Part shown: positions 1 through 6,792 of the stretch, one piece after another
How the letters are laid out: each line of letters starts with the position of its first letter
How positions within the stretch are numbered: position 1 is the stretch's first letter
Source of the DNA: an uncultured Collinsella sp.
GTDB lineage: Bacteria > Actinomycetota > Coriobacteriia > Coriobacteriales > Coriobacteriaceae
Reading direction: 5' to 3'
Assembly: GCA_900545445.1 (NCBI GenBank)
Contig: UQZH01000046.1
Span: 1-15,408, forward strand
DNA: 15,408 nucleotides
The notes under the pieces: generated by a model
What the model saw: only the letters and a program-made list of their open reading frames with translations
The model's database searches: none
Told to the model about the DNA's origin: nothing
Translations under genes and position numbers: made by a program

Positions 1-1666
1 CGGCGGTCACGGTAACACCAACGGTCAGCGTGCCCTCGGAGACGTGCACGACGTGGGCATACAGGCCGTTGTGGTTCTTGGTATCGGAAACGGTCAACGC
101 AACGCCCTCGGCGGAAAGCTCGCCGGCGTCACCCTGCTGACCGCCCATCTCGGCATAGAACGGGGTACGATCGAGCACAACCTCGACATCCTCGCCGGTG
201 GCAGCGGACTTGACGGACTCGCCGTTGCGCACAATAGCGACAACCTTGGCGCCCTCGATCACATCGTTGTCATAGCCGTCGAACTCAGTCGCAGCGACCT
301 TGTCGGAAAGCTCAACCCACACGTCATTGAAGCTGCCCCATGCGTCGCCCTTAGCATTGGCGCGAGCGCGGGCCTTCTGATCCTCCATGCAGGCGGTAAA
401 GCCGTCCATGTCGACATCGTGGCCAGCGGCGCCGGCGATCTCGACGGTCAGGTCGATGGGGAAACCAAAGGTGTCGTGCAGCTTAAAGGCAACATCGCCC
501 GGAAGCACGGCGCCCTCGGCAAGCGCTGCCAGAGCCTCGTCCAGGTAAACGCGGCCGTTGTCGAGCGTCGTGGAGAAGCGCTCCTCCTCGGAGGCGACGA
601 TACCCTTGACGAGCGCAACGTTTTTGAGCAGCTCGGGGTAGGCCTCGCCCATCTGAGCGTTGACCTCGTCGATGAACTTGGTCAGGAAGGCGCCCTCGAT
701 GCCCAGCAGGCGACCATGGAACACGGCACGACGGAGCAGGCGGCGAAGGACGTACTCGCGACCCTCGTTACCGGGGAGGATGCCGTCAGAGATCATGAAG
801 TCGACGGCACGGGAGTGGTCGGCGATGATGCGCAGGGAGCGGCTGGCACCGGAATAATCGTCAGCGTCATAGGTCTTGCCGCTGATCTCCTCACCGAGCT
901 TGATGAGGTGCTGCATCAGATCGCCATCGTAGTTAGCGGTCTTGTGCTGCATGATAGCGGCCATGCGCTCCAGGCCCATGCCCGTATCGAGGTTGCGATG
1001 CGGCAGCTCCGGCATGGAACCGTCCTCCTGGCGGTCGTACTGGGTAAACACGAGGTTCCAGAACTCAAGGAAGCGGTCGCAGTCGCAGCCGGGCTTGCAG
1101 TCGGGGCTGCCGCAACCGACCTCCTCGCCCATGTCAAAGTAGATCTCGGAGCACGGACCGCAGGGGCCGGTGGGGCCGGCGGCCCAGAAGTTGTCGTCCT
1201 CGCCCAGGCGGGAGATGTGGTCCTCGGCAACGCCCAGAGAACGCCACACGTCGTGGGTCTCGTCGTCCTCGGTAAAGACGGTAAAGTACAGGCGGTCGAG
1301 CGGCAGCTTGAACTCCTTGGTGATGAGCTCAAAGGCCCAAGCGCAGGCCTGCTGCTTAGAGACGCCGCCAAAGGAGAAGTCGCCGAGCATCTCAAAGAAG
1401 GACAGGTGACGGCCGTCCTCGCCGATGCAGTCGATGTCATTGGTGCGGACACACTTCTGGCAGGAGATCGCGCCGATCTCCTTCATGGTCTTCTTGCCCT
1501 GGTAGTACTCCTTAAACTGGTTCATGCCGGCGTTGGCAAGCAGCAGCGAGGGATCGTCGGGGACGAGGGACGAAGAAGGATAGAGCTTAAGACCGCGCCC
1601 CTCAAAGAAGTTGAGGAACTTGGAGCGGATCTCGGCCGTAGTCATTGACGGGTAGTCAGCACTCAT
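1..1666 (-). CDS. alaS: Alanyl-tRNA synthetase, 3' end outside window
   Basis: AlaS charges tRNA-Ala with alanine in the cytoplasm. About 555 codons are visible before the left edge. The N-terminal catalytic core carries the family signatures YPSSSLVPDDPSLLLANAG, then GPCGPCSEIYFD, GLERM and LRRLLRRAVFHGR. DTFGFPIDLT follows, and near the edge is the start of the editing domain (FYAEMGGQQGDAGE). The HxxxH zinc site and C-terminal domain lie beyond the window. I chose the ATG at 1666 because AGGAGA lies 9 nt upstream; the in-frame ATG at 1645 has no Shine-Dalgarno sequence. A promoter lies about 50-75 bp upstream and the 5' leader is only about 40 nt, so no T-box or other large leader is present here, unlike ileS. 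Family assignment is certain; completeness of the 3' part cannot be judged. Confidence 0.97.
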   Translation of the reverse strand, partial: MSADYPSMTTAEIRSKFLNFFEGRGLKLYPSSSLVPDDPSLLLANAGMNQFKEYYQGKKTMKEIGAISCQKCVRTNDIDCIGEDGRHLSFFEMLGDFSFGGVSKQQACAWAFELITKEFKLPLDRLYFTVFTEDDETHDVWRSLGVAEDHISRLGEDDNFWAAGPTGPCGPCSEIYFDMGEEVGCGSPDCKPGCDCDRFLEFWNLVFTQYDRQEDGSMPELPHRNLDTGMGLERMAAIMQHKTANYDGDLMQHLIKLGEEISGKTYDADDYSGASRSLRIIADHSRAVDFMISDGILPGNEGREYVLRRLLRRAVFHGRLLGIEGAFLTKFIDEVNAQMGEAYPELLKNVALVKGIVASEEERFSTTLDNGRVYLDEALAALAEGAVLPGDVAFKLHDTFGFPIDLTVEIAGAAGHDVDMDGFTACMEDQKARARANAKGDAWGSFNDVWVELSDKVAATEFDGYDNDVIEGAKVVAIVRNGESVKSAATGEDVEVVLDRTPFYAEMGGQQGDAGELSAEGVALTVSDTKNHNGLYAHVVHVSEGTLTVGVTVTA

Positions 1667-1712
1667 AGAGGGAATCTCCTCGGTTTCACATCGAAACAGT
1701 TCAAACGTAACG

Positions 1713-1740
1713 ATATTACCATCCCGCCGCGCCAGTGCAA
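1713..1740 (-). promoter_or_regulatory. Probable alaS promoter
   Basis: On the minus strand a -35 box TTGCAC (1740-1735) and a -10 box TAATAT (1718-1713) are separated by 16 bp. Predicted transcription starts about 40 nt before the alaS ATG. The -35 box directly abuts and shares bases with the T-tract of the upstream terminator. Confidence 0.6.
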
Positions 1741-1768
1741 AAAAGAGGGCCGCCAAACAGCGACCCTC
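1739..1768 (-). terminator. Rho-independent terminator ahead of alaS
   Basis: The minus-strand RNA forms a 9-bp stem: 1768-1764 pairs with 1749-1745, then a G-U pair (1763/1750), then 1762-1760 with 1753-1751. A 6-nt loop closes it and six U residues (1744-1739) follow. The G-U pair exists only in minus-strand RNA, which supports that orientation. The nearest upstream minus-strand gene is the AI-2E transporter gene, whose stop codon is about 340 nt away, so this is probably the end of that operon. Confidence 0.75.
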
Positions 1769-1805
1769 CAGCGAAAGTGCACGTTATGTAGTACTGCGCG
1801 ATCCT

Positions 1806-1840
1806 TTGAAAAAGGACTGCTGTAGAATTACATATAAGAT
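1806..1840 (+). promoter_or_regulatory. Possible promoter of the small membrane-protein gene
   Basis: This AT-rich stretch holds TTGAAA (1806-1811) and several -10-like hexamers (TAGAAT 1823-1828, TATAAG 1833-1838). None has both good match and ideal 16-18 bp spacing, so the exact boxes are uncertain. Confidence 0.3.
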
Positions 1841-1860
1841 TCACCCGGAAGGAGCGATCG

Positions 1861-2100
1861 ATGAAAAGCAAACGATTTGTCCTGAATGCACTTCTGGTTG
1901 TAGCACTTTTAGCGCTCTTGGCCTTCTCTTGCTGGTATGCAAACCAACCAGCCTTTGGCTACGTATTGTATGCAGTAATGTCCGGCGATAAAGCTTGTTA
2001 CACTCTACGCGTAATTGACGTTCTCTTTTTCTATGTAGCCGGCCCCTTATCAATCGCTTTGCTCGCGTTTCTTGTCATTTACAACTTCAAGAAACGCTAG
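1861..2100 (+). CDS. Small two-helix membrane protein, unknown function
   Basis: I do not recognise a family for this 79-residue protein. It starts with a basic stretch (MKSKR). A hydrophobic segment covers about residues 7-25, a loop with one Cys covers about 26-50, and a second hydrophobic segment covers about 51-74. The tail is basic (FKKR), suggesting two membrane-spanning helices with both termini inside. Translation is supported by AAGGAG six nt before the ATG. It is markedly more AT-rich than its neighbours and uses codons such as TTT, TTA and GTA that are rarer around it, which suggests recent acquisition or a lineage-specific gene. Its stop is 6 bp from the stop of the convergent AI-2E transporter gene, leaving no room for its own terminator between them. 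The opposite-strand ORF over the same bases (1841-2053) looks like a shadow. Confidence 0.7.
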   Translation: MKSKRFVLNALLVVALLALLAFSCWYANQPAFGYVLYAVMSGDKACYTLRVIDVLFFYVAGPLSIALLAFLVIYNFKKR

Positions 2101-2106
2101 CGGTGC

Positions 2107-3519
2107 CTATTTGGAATCCGAATCGTCCATGGAGCCGTCGATGCCGGTTTTGGTGTCGTCGTCCGTATTGGAATCGTCATCCTTGGCGAAGGGGTTCTTG
2201 AAGAAACCCGTCGCATCGGGCTGCAGACCAGAGAGCTTGATCCAGGGATTATCGAGCTCGGGCTTGGGCATTGCCTGCGCCTCGGGCGCGGTCTCGTTGC
2301 CAATGAGCTCGGATTCATAGATGAACGTATCGTCTCCAAGGGCGTCATAGGCGGCGACCGGGTTGCCCTCGGCATCGCGATACGGCGTGCCCTTAAACAC
2401 GGCGCCGTCGTATGCCACGAGCTGACGGCCGGTCTCGTTCTCAAAGTAGTAGACGAAAATGCCCTTGAGGGCCGCGCATAGCGGAATGGCGATGACCATG
2501 CCGATGGGACCCATGAGTGCCGAACCAATAACGAGGGCCGTCAGGCTCATGATGGGATGCACCTGCACCGAACTCTGCATGACCTTGGGGGAAATGACGT
2601 TATCGGTGACGTTTTGAGCCACCATGGTCACAACGAGCGTCCACAACGCCAGCATGGGGCTGAACATAAAGCCGAGCACCGTGGCAATCGCCGCGCTTAC
2701 CCAGGGACCGACAACCGGGACCAAGTGCATGATGCCGGTAAAGATGGCCATGAGCGCCGCGTAGGGATGGCCAATGAGCGTAAAGCCGATAAAGGCGAGG
2801 ATGCCACCGCAGATGGACGTCACGACCATGCCGCGCATATAACCGCCGACCGAGCGCGAAAGAATCGCGACCATAAAGCGGTACGATGTCTCTTTTTCCT
2901 GTCCGATGATGGTGCAGACCTCGTGGTGCATACGGGGATAATCGCAGGCAAGCCAGTAGGCAAGCACCAAACCCAGGAAGATGACGAACAGCTGCGAGGC
3001 CGTGTTGGTGATCAGCGGGAACACGCCGCGACCGAGCTCAGCGGCGATTTGCGATACGTACTTGGACGCCACCGTGACGAGCGAAGAAAGGTTATCGTCC
3101 AGGTACTCCTTGAGCGGCGTGTTGTTGAGCGTCTTAGCGTGCGAAATCATCTCGTTGAGATCACCGCCCGCAACGCGAAGCTGCTCAGGCAGACGGCTCA
3201 GGACTTCCATAATCTGACCGAGCAAAATTGGCGACAGGATGCAGACGACGCCGACGAGCACTGCCACAACCACGATCAGCGCGATGAGCGAACCGATGCC
3301 ACGGTTGACGCCGTGATGCTCGAGCCAGTTAGTGATCGGAGACATCACAAAAGCGATGATGGAACCGACAGCGAGAAACTCGATAACCGGCGCCAGGATA
3401 CCCATAAGGTTAAAGATGACGGCGGCGATGACAATGCAGCCGACGACAGCCCAAATGCGAAGCGTCAGAATACGGGTATCGCGCAGCGTGCGATCGGTTT
3501 GTTGGGGGTGCTCAATCAT
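2107..3519 (-). CDS. AI-2E family transporter (PF01594-type membrane protein)
   Basis: This is a 470-residue polytopic membrane protein of the AI-2E / PerM-YdbT-type family. It has paired hydrophobic helices near residues 20-65 and 80-110, a soluble middle region at about 110-165, then further helices to about residue 370. Members export small molecules, act as Na+/H+ exchangers or have unknown cargo, so autoinducer-2 should not be assumed. From about residue 400 a charged tail begins that ends in a run dense in Asp and Ser; it looks disordered and lies outside the conserved domain. The start codon overlaps the sigma-factor stop as ATGA and only a weak GGAG lies upstream, so translation is probably coupled. 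It is the last gene of the sigma unit. Its transcript probably continues to the terminator at 1739-1768, passing antisense across the small gene. Confidence 0.9.
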   Translation of the reverse strand: MIEHPQQTDRTLRDTRILTLRIWAVVGCIVIAAVIFNLMGILAPVIEFLAVGSIIAFVMSPITNWLEHHGVNRGIGSLIALIVVVAVLVGVVCILSPILLGQIMEVLSRLPEQLRVAGGDLNEMISHAKTLNNTPLKEYLDDNLSSLVTVASKYVSQIAAELGRGVFPLITNTASQLFVIFLGLVLAYWLACDYPRMHHEVCTIIGQEKETSYRFMVAILSRSVGGYMRGMVVTSICGGILAFIGFTLIGHPYAALMAIFTGIMHLVPVVGPWVSAAIATVLGFMFSPMLALWTLVVTMVAQNVTDNVISPKVMQSSVQVHPIMSLTALVIGSALMGPIGMVIAIPLCAALKGIFVYYFENETGRQLVAYDGAVFKGTPYRDAEGNPVAAYDALGDDTFIYESELIGNETAPEAQAMPKPELDNPWIKLSGLQPDATGFFKNPFAKDDDSNTDDDTKTGIDGSMDDSDSK

Positions 3520-4307
3520 GAACGAACCATCACTCCGTCGGGGTCGATCTTGTCCTGTATCTTCTTAAGGGTACGGCGCAGCAGGCGCGAAACCTGCACC
3601 TGCGAGATACCCAGCTTCTTGGCGATCTCGATCTGGGTCATGCCCTTCACAAAGCGCAGCTCGATAACCTCACGCTCACGCGGCGAGAAATCGCGAATGG
3701 CTTCCTCGATCACCAGGCGGTCATCGGTAAAATCGAGCTCGTTGTCGTCATCGGCATAGCGGTCGAGAATCGAGGGGGCATCATCGGAATCGGACGCGCC
3801 AGGAGCCTCGATGGGCACCGAGGTATAGGCCGAAGACGATTCCATGGCCTCCAGCACCTCGTCGACGGTCACACCCAGGTACTCAGCGATTTCTTCAACC
3901 TTAGGCGAGCGCTGCAACTCATTGGTGAGCTTGTCGGTGGCCTGGTTGACCTTGGCAGAAAGCTCCTGCAAACGGCGCGGCACGCGCACGCTCCAGCCCT
4001 TATCACGGAAGTGACGCTTGATCTCGCCCAGGATGGTAGGCGTGGCAAATGTCGTGAACTCGAGTCCGCGCTCGGGGTCAAAGCGGTCGATAGCTTTGAG
4101 CAAACCCAGATAGCCGACCTGCGTAAGGTCGTCGAGCGGCTCGCCGCGGTTCTTAAATTTGTTGGCAAGAAACCTTACCAGGTTCATATGGGACATGACG
4201 AGCTGCTCACGTGCGTCCGGATCACCGGTCTCTTTGTAGCGACGAAACAGCTCGCGGGTTTTCTCCTTGTCCCAAGCGGTCTTACCGCTCCGGGAACGTT
4301 CGGTCAT
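3516..4307 (-). CDS. RNA polymerase sigma factor, SigB/SigF/SigG group
   Basis: This 263-residue group 3 sigma-70 protein directs RNA polymerase to an alternative promoter set. Region 2 spans about residues 35-105, with the diagnostic segments DDLTQVGYLGLLKAIDRFD (59-77) and FTTFATPTILGEIKRHFRD (84-102). VRVPRRLQEL begins region 3 at 107-116. Region 4 is near 205-255, with the helix-turn-helix TQIEIAKKLGISQVQVSRLL. Between regions 3 and 4 is an unusually acidic linker (about 170-205). It follows the RsbW-like gene with one base between TAA and ATG and overlaps the transporter gene by ATGA. That order, anti-sigma then sigma, matches the rsbW-sigB and spoIIAB-sigF arrangement. As these bacteria are not known endospore formers, a general-stress role is more likely than sporulation. 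I leave the symbol blank because sigB versus sigF cannot be decided here. Confidence 0.93.
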   Translation of the reverse strand: MTERSRSGKTAWDKEKTRELFRRYKETGDPDAREQLVMSHMNLVRFLANKFKNRGEPLDDLTQVGYLGLLKAIDRFDPERGLEFTTFATPTILGEIKRHFRDKGWSVRVPRRLQELSAKVNQATDKLTNELQRSPKVEEIAEYLGVTVDEVLEAMESSSAYTSVPIEAPGASDSDDAPSILDRYADDDNELDFTDDRLVIEEAIRDFSPREREVIELRFVKGMTQIEIAKKLGISQVQVSRLLRRTLKKIQDKIDPDGVMVRS

Positions 4308-4308
4308 A

Positions 4309-4686
4309 TTAGATATCCGCCTTGAGGTCGAGGGAAAGCGTCAGGGGCGCCGCAGTCTTTTCGTAGGAATCGCACACGCTCGCGAGGATGAGCTCGGCAT
4401 ACACCGCAGCCTGGTCGTCTTCATCGACCGTAGCCTGGTCGCCAAAGGTAATAGTCATGCCAACGTGGGTCTCATCGACATCGAATTTGATGGTGATGTC
4501 ATCGCAGTCGACCGCGGTGCAACCAAAGATGAAAGCCTCCTCAGCAGCCATGCGGATGTCCTCGATGCGATCGACAGACATAGAGCACAGGGCACCAACG
4601 TTGGCTGCCGTCATGCGCACAAGGCGAGCGAGACGCGGGTCACCGGCAACGGTCAGCGTGATAGGGCAGGTTGCTTCGCTACTCAT
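4309..4686 (-). CDS. RsbW/SpoIIAB-like anti-sigma factor, degenerate GHKL fold
   Basis: This 125-residue protein sits immediately before the sigma gene, where RsbW or SpoIIAB serine kinases normally are. Residues 38-56 (SVDRIEDIRMAAEEAFIFG) match the helix that contains the N-box in HATPase_c_2 anti-sigma factors. However, the expected Asn (as in SEAVTNA) is replaced by Phe54, and the later D-x-G-x-G box appears as TFGDQATVDE without the glycines. The fold is therefore plausible but ATP binding and kinase activity are doubtful. I chose the ATG at 4686: GAGGAG lies 7 nt upstream inside the end of the DUF948 gene, which it overlaps by 8 bp. A longer frame open to 4800 would merely retranslate the neighbouring gene. 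The likely role is binding and holding the adjacent sigma factor. That is inferred from position and partial similarity. Confidence 0.75.
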   Translation of the reverse strand: MSSEATCPITLTVAGDPRLARLVRMTAANVGALCSMSVDRIEDIRMAAEEAFIFGCTAVDCDDITIKFDVDETHVGMTITFGDQATVDEDDQAAVYAELILASVCDSYEKTAAPLTLSLDLKADI

Positions 4687-5272
4687 CGCAGGACTCCTCA
4701 GAGGTCTCGGCGGGCGTATAGGTGTAATACTGAGCCGGCTTGGATACAGACTTCTGACCATCATCGTCGCCCGCGGCGGCCTCGTCCTCAGCCTCACCAA
4801 TCAGAACGCGCTCGATAGGCTGCTCGGCCTCGGTGGCGGCAGCGGCGAGCTTGCGATCGGCGTCGGCTGCAGGAGCCTTCACCTTATTGAAGAGCTTCTG
4901 CACAGCACCGGCGGCAGAGTCGGTCACGCTCGACACAGCATTGCTGGCCTCGGCCATGCTGCCCGTAACCTCGGAAATGTCGCGAACCACGGCTTCGACC
5001 TCTACGAGATTGGAGGTAAGGGCATCAACTGCCGTCTTGCTCGACTTAAGCAGCGGCTCCATCTGGGCAAGCGCCGGCGTAAGCTCATCGACAGCGCCAT
5101 CGAGCTTTGCCACCACAGGCTGAGCCTCGGCGATGGTGTTGTTGAGGTCGTTCACGGTCTTATCGAGCGAGTCAACAACATTGCGGGTCTTGCGCAGGGT
5201 AAGCGCGAGCTCAGCGATGGCCCACACGCCGGCAACGGCGAGCAGCAGCAGGGCGATTTGAATGGGACTCAT
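4679..5272 (-). CDS. DUF948 (YtxG-like) membrane-anchored coiled-coil protein
   Basis: This 197-residue protein has one N-terminal membrane helix (about residues 5-24). A long region of regularly spaced hydrophobics follows (about 28-125: VDSLDKTVNDLNN, LDGAVDELTPALAQMEPLL) and is typical of DUF948 coiled coils. The tail is Ala/Glu/Asp-rich and probably disordered. In Bacillus subtilis the relative YtxG is a general-stress protein, which fits its place as first gene of a sigma-factor unit. The start is supported by GGGAGG 5 nt before the ATG. Its 3' end carries the ribosome-binding site of the anti-sigma gene and overlaps it by 8 bp. Methyl-accepting proteins have similar coiled coils, but no HAMP domain or signalling hairpin motif is visible. 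Confidence 0.8.
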   Translation of the reverse strand: MSPIQIALLLLAVAGVWAIAELALTLRKTRNVVDSLDKTVNDLNNTIAEAQPVVAKLDGAVDELTPALAQMEPLLKSSKTAVDALTSNLVEVEAVVRDISEVTGSMAEASNAVSSVTDSAAGAVQKLFNKVKAPAADADRKLAAAATEAEQPIERVLIGEAEDEAAAGDDDGQKSVSKPAQYYTYTPAETSEESCDE

Positions 5273-5372
5273 ACAAGCCTCCCGGAAGAATCGAAATACA
5301 GACGCTTTTCATGGTACCCCAAAGGGGACCGAACATGCCAAGAGCAGCAACGTGGGACAAAATTATCAGCAG
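5273..5372 (-). other. 100-bp gap before the sigma unit, with a GC-rich hairpin
   Basis: The gap between rarA and the DUF948 gene holds a short hairpin (GGTACCCC, loop AAA, GGGGACC at 5313-5330; one bulged base) without a T-tract. A GGGTAC hexamer here resembles a SigB-type -10, but no matching -35 element is at the right distance. I cannot name a convincing promoter, although one is likely here. Confidence 0.35.
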
Positions 5373-6728
5373 CTACTTCGGTGCATTCCCGCTGCGGTCA
5401 CGTTCGCTTTGCTCTACGCGCCACTCTTCCCAGCCGCGCCCGGCAGGCTGCCAGAACGCACCGCGCTCCAGCCCCTCGGGCAAATAGCGCTGATCGACCC
5501 AGCCTTCAGGATAATCGTGCGGGTATTTATACACACCGTATTCATCGCTGCCCGGGCGATGGCGATCGCGCAGATAACTCGGCACCTCGCGAAGCCCACT
5601 AGAATGTATATCGGCCAGCGCCGCATCGATCGAAGCCTCACACGCGTTGGATTTTGGCGCCAAGCACACATAGAGTGCAGCCTGAGCCAGGTTAATGCGG
5701 CACTCGGGATAGCCAATGACCTCGGCAGACTTAAACGCGGCATGCGCCACCAAAAGCGCCTGCGGGTCGGCGTTGCCAACATCCTCAGAAGCGTGAATCA
5801 TAATGCGGCGAGCGATAAACTTAGGATCCTCCCCAGCATCGATCATGCGCGCGAGCCAATAGATCGTGGCATCGGGGTCGCTACCGCGCATGGACTTGAT
5901 GAACGCACTGATGATGTCGTAGTGCATGTCGCCGTTTTTGTCATACGTAAAGCCGCGACGCGGGTTGGCGATCTTTACGTCATCCACGGTGATGGGATAG
6001 CGCTCCCCCGCCGCGGGCGCTGGCGTTCCCTCGGTATCGGGACGCGTGACGGCAATCTCGCTCGCAAGCTCGAGCGTCGTGAGCGCCGAGCGAGCGTCAC
6101 CCGCTGCCAGCGTGCAGATGGTCTTGACCGTATCCTCATCGGCCGAGAACTTACCGTTCAAACCCTGCGGCGCCTCGAGCGCACGCTCAATAAGCGTGGC
6201 GATATCCTCGTCTTTAAGATGCTCAAGTTCCACCACGCGACCGCGCGAGAGCAATGCCGAGTTGACCTCGAAGTACGGATTCTCCGTCGTGGCGCCAATC
6301 ATTATGACGGTACGGTTCTCAACTGCATGCAGCAGGGCATCCTGCTGCGACTTGGAGAAGCAGTGAATCTCATCTATGAAAAGAATGGTGCGGCGGTCGT
6401 AGGTATTCAGGCGCGTCTTGGCCTCGTCAATCACGCGACGAAGGTCCTTTACGGTGCCCGTCACGGCGCTGACCTCGACAAACTCGCTCTTAGTATGGTT
6501 GGCGATAATGTGGGCCAGCGTCGTCTTGCCCGTACCGGCCGGCCCGTACAGAATCACACTCGACAGCACGTCGTGCTCAATCGCGGCACGTAACCACGAG
6601 CCCTTACCGACGGCCTTTTGCTGGCCCACATACTCGTCGAGTGAATTGGGCCGCATGCGCACCGCAAGCGGCGCATTCTGAAAGGAACGCTCACGCGTCG
6701 AAGCAGAAAAAAGGTCGTCCATAGCCAT
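5373..6728 (-). CDS. rarA: Replication-associated recombination protein A, AAA+ ATPase
   Basis: RarA (MgsA) is a clamp-loader-like AAA+ ATPase that acts at stalled replication forks. Counting from the ATG at 6728 (451 residues), Walker A GPAGTGKTT is at 62-70, Walker B TILFIDEIH at 114-122 and sensor 1 GATTENP at 145-151. The C-terminal tetramerisation part is present (GSDPDATIYWLARMIDAGED; YPECRINLAQAALYVCLAPKSN), and the total length is normal. Start choice is uncertain: TTG at 6740, ATG at 6728 and ATG at 6722 are all in frame and none has a strong Shine-Dalgarno sequence. A lone -10-like TATACT (6767-6762) lies just upstream, in the 55-bp gap after the HD hydrolase gene. Confidence 0.95.
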   Translation of the reverse strand: MAMDDLFSASTRERSFQNAPLAVRMRPNSLDEYVGQQKAVGKGSWLRAAIEHDVLSSVILYGPAGTGKTTLAHIIANHTKSEFVEVSAVTGTVKDLRRVIDEAKTRLNTYDRRTILFIDEIHCFSKSQQDALLHAVENRTVIMIGATTENPYFEVNSALLSRGRVVELEHLKDEDIATLIERALEAPQGLNGKFSADEDTVKTICTLAAGDARSALTTLELASEIAVTRPDTEGTPAPAAGERYPITVDDVKIANPRRGFTYDKNGDMHYDIISAFIKSMRGSDPDATIYWLARMIDAGEDPKFIARRIMIHASEDVGNADPQALLVAHAAFKSAEVIGYPECRINLAQAALYVCLAPKSNACEASIDAALADIHSSGLREVPSYLRDRHRPGSDEYGVYKYPHDYPEGWVDQRYLPEGLERGAFWQPAGRGWEEWRVEQSERDRSGNAPK

Positions 6729-6761
6729 CCCGTGCGTCAATCAAAAACGTTTTCCACCAAC

Positions 6762-6792
6762 AGTATACCGAATAAATACGAACTACCGTTCG
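6762..6792 (-). promoter_or_regulatory. Short gap before rarA: weak hairpin and -10-like box
   Basis: CGAAC-GGTA-GTTCG (6792-6779) forms a 5-bp hairpin over the stop codon of the upstream gene. It is followed by AT-rich sequence and a TATACT (6767-6762) that could be a -10 box for rarA. No -35 is recognisable and the hairpin is too weak to call a terminator. Confidence 0.25.

Noticed and set aside
44..1648. Long plus-strand open frame of 534 codons
   Set aside because: It lies antisense to alaS, whose minus-strand translation shows all family motifs. The open frame is a by-product of GC-rich codon bias, with no ribosome-binding site or recognisable domain.
1667..1860. T-box or other aminoacyl-tRNA-sensing leader for alaS
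   Set aside because: The predicted leader is about 40 nt, and no T-box sequence or Stem I elements are present.
5305..5350. SigB-type promoter (GGGTAC as -10) before the DUF948 gene
   Set aside because: No GTTT-like -35 lies 12-15 bp upstream and the hexamer is part of a hairpin, so autoregulation by the local sigma factor cannot be claimed.
2557..6593. Plus-strand frames opposite the sigma unit and rarA
   Set aside because: Each mirrors a well-supported minus-strand gene and shows His/Arg-rich non-protein-like composition.
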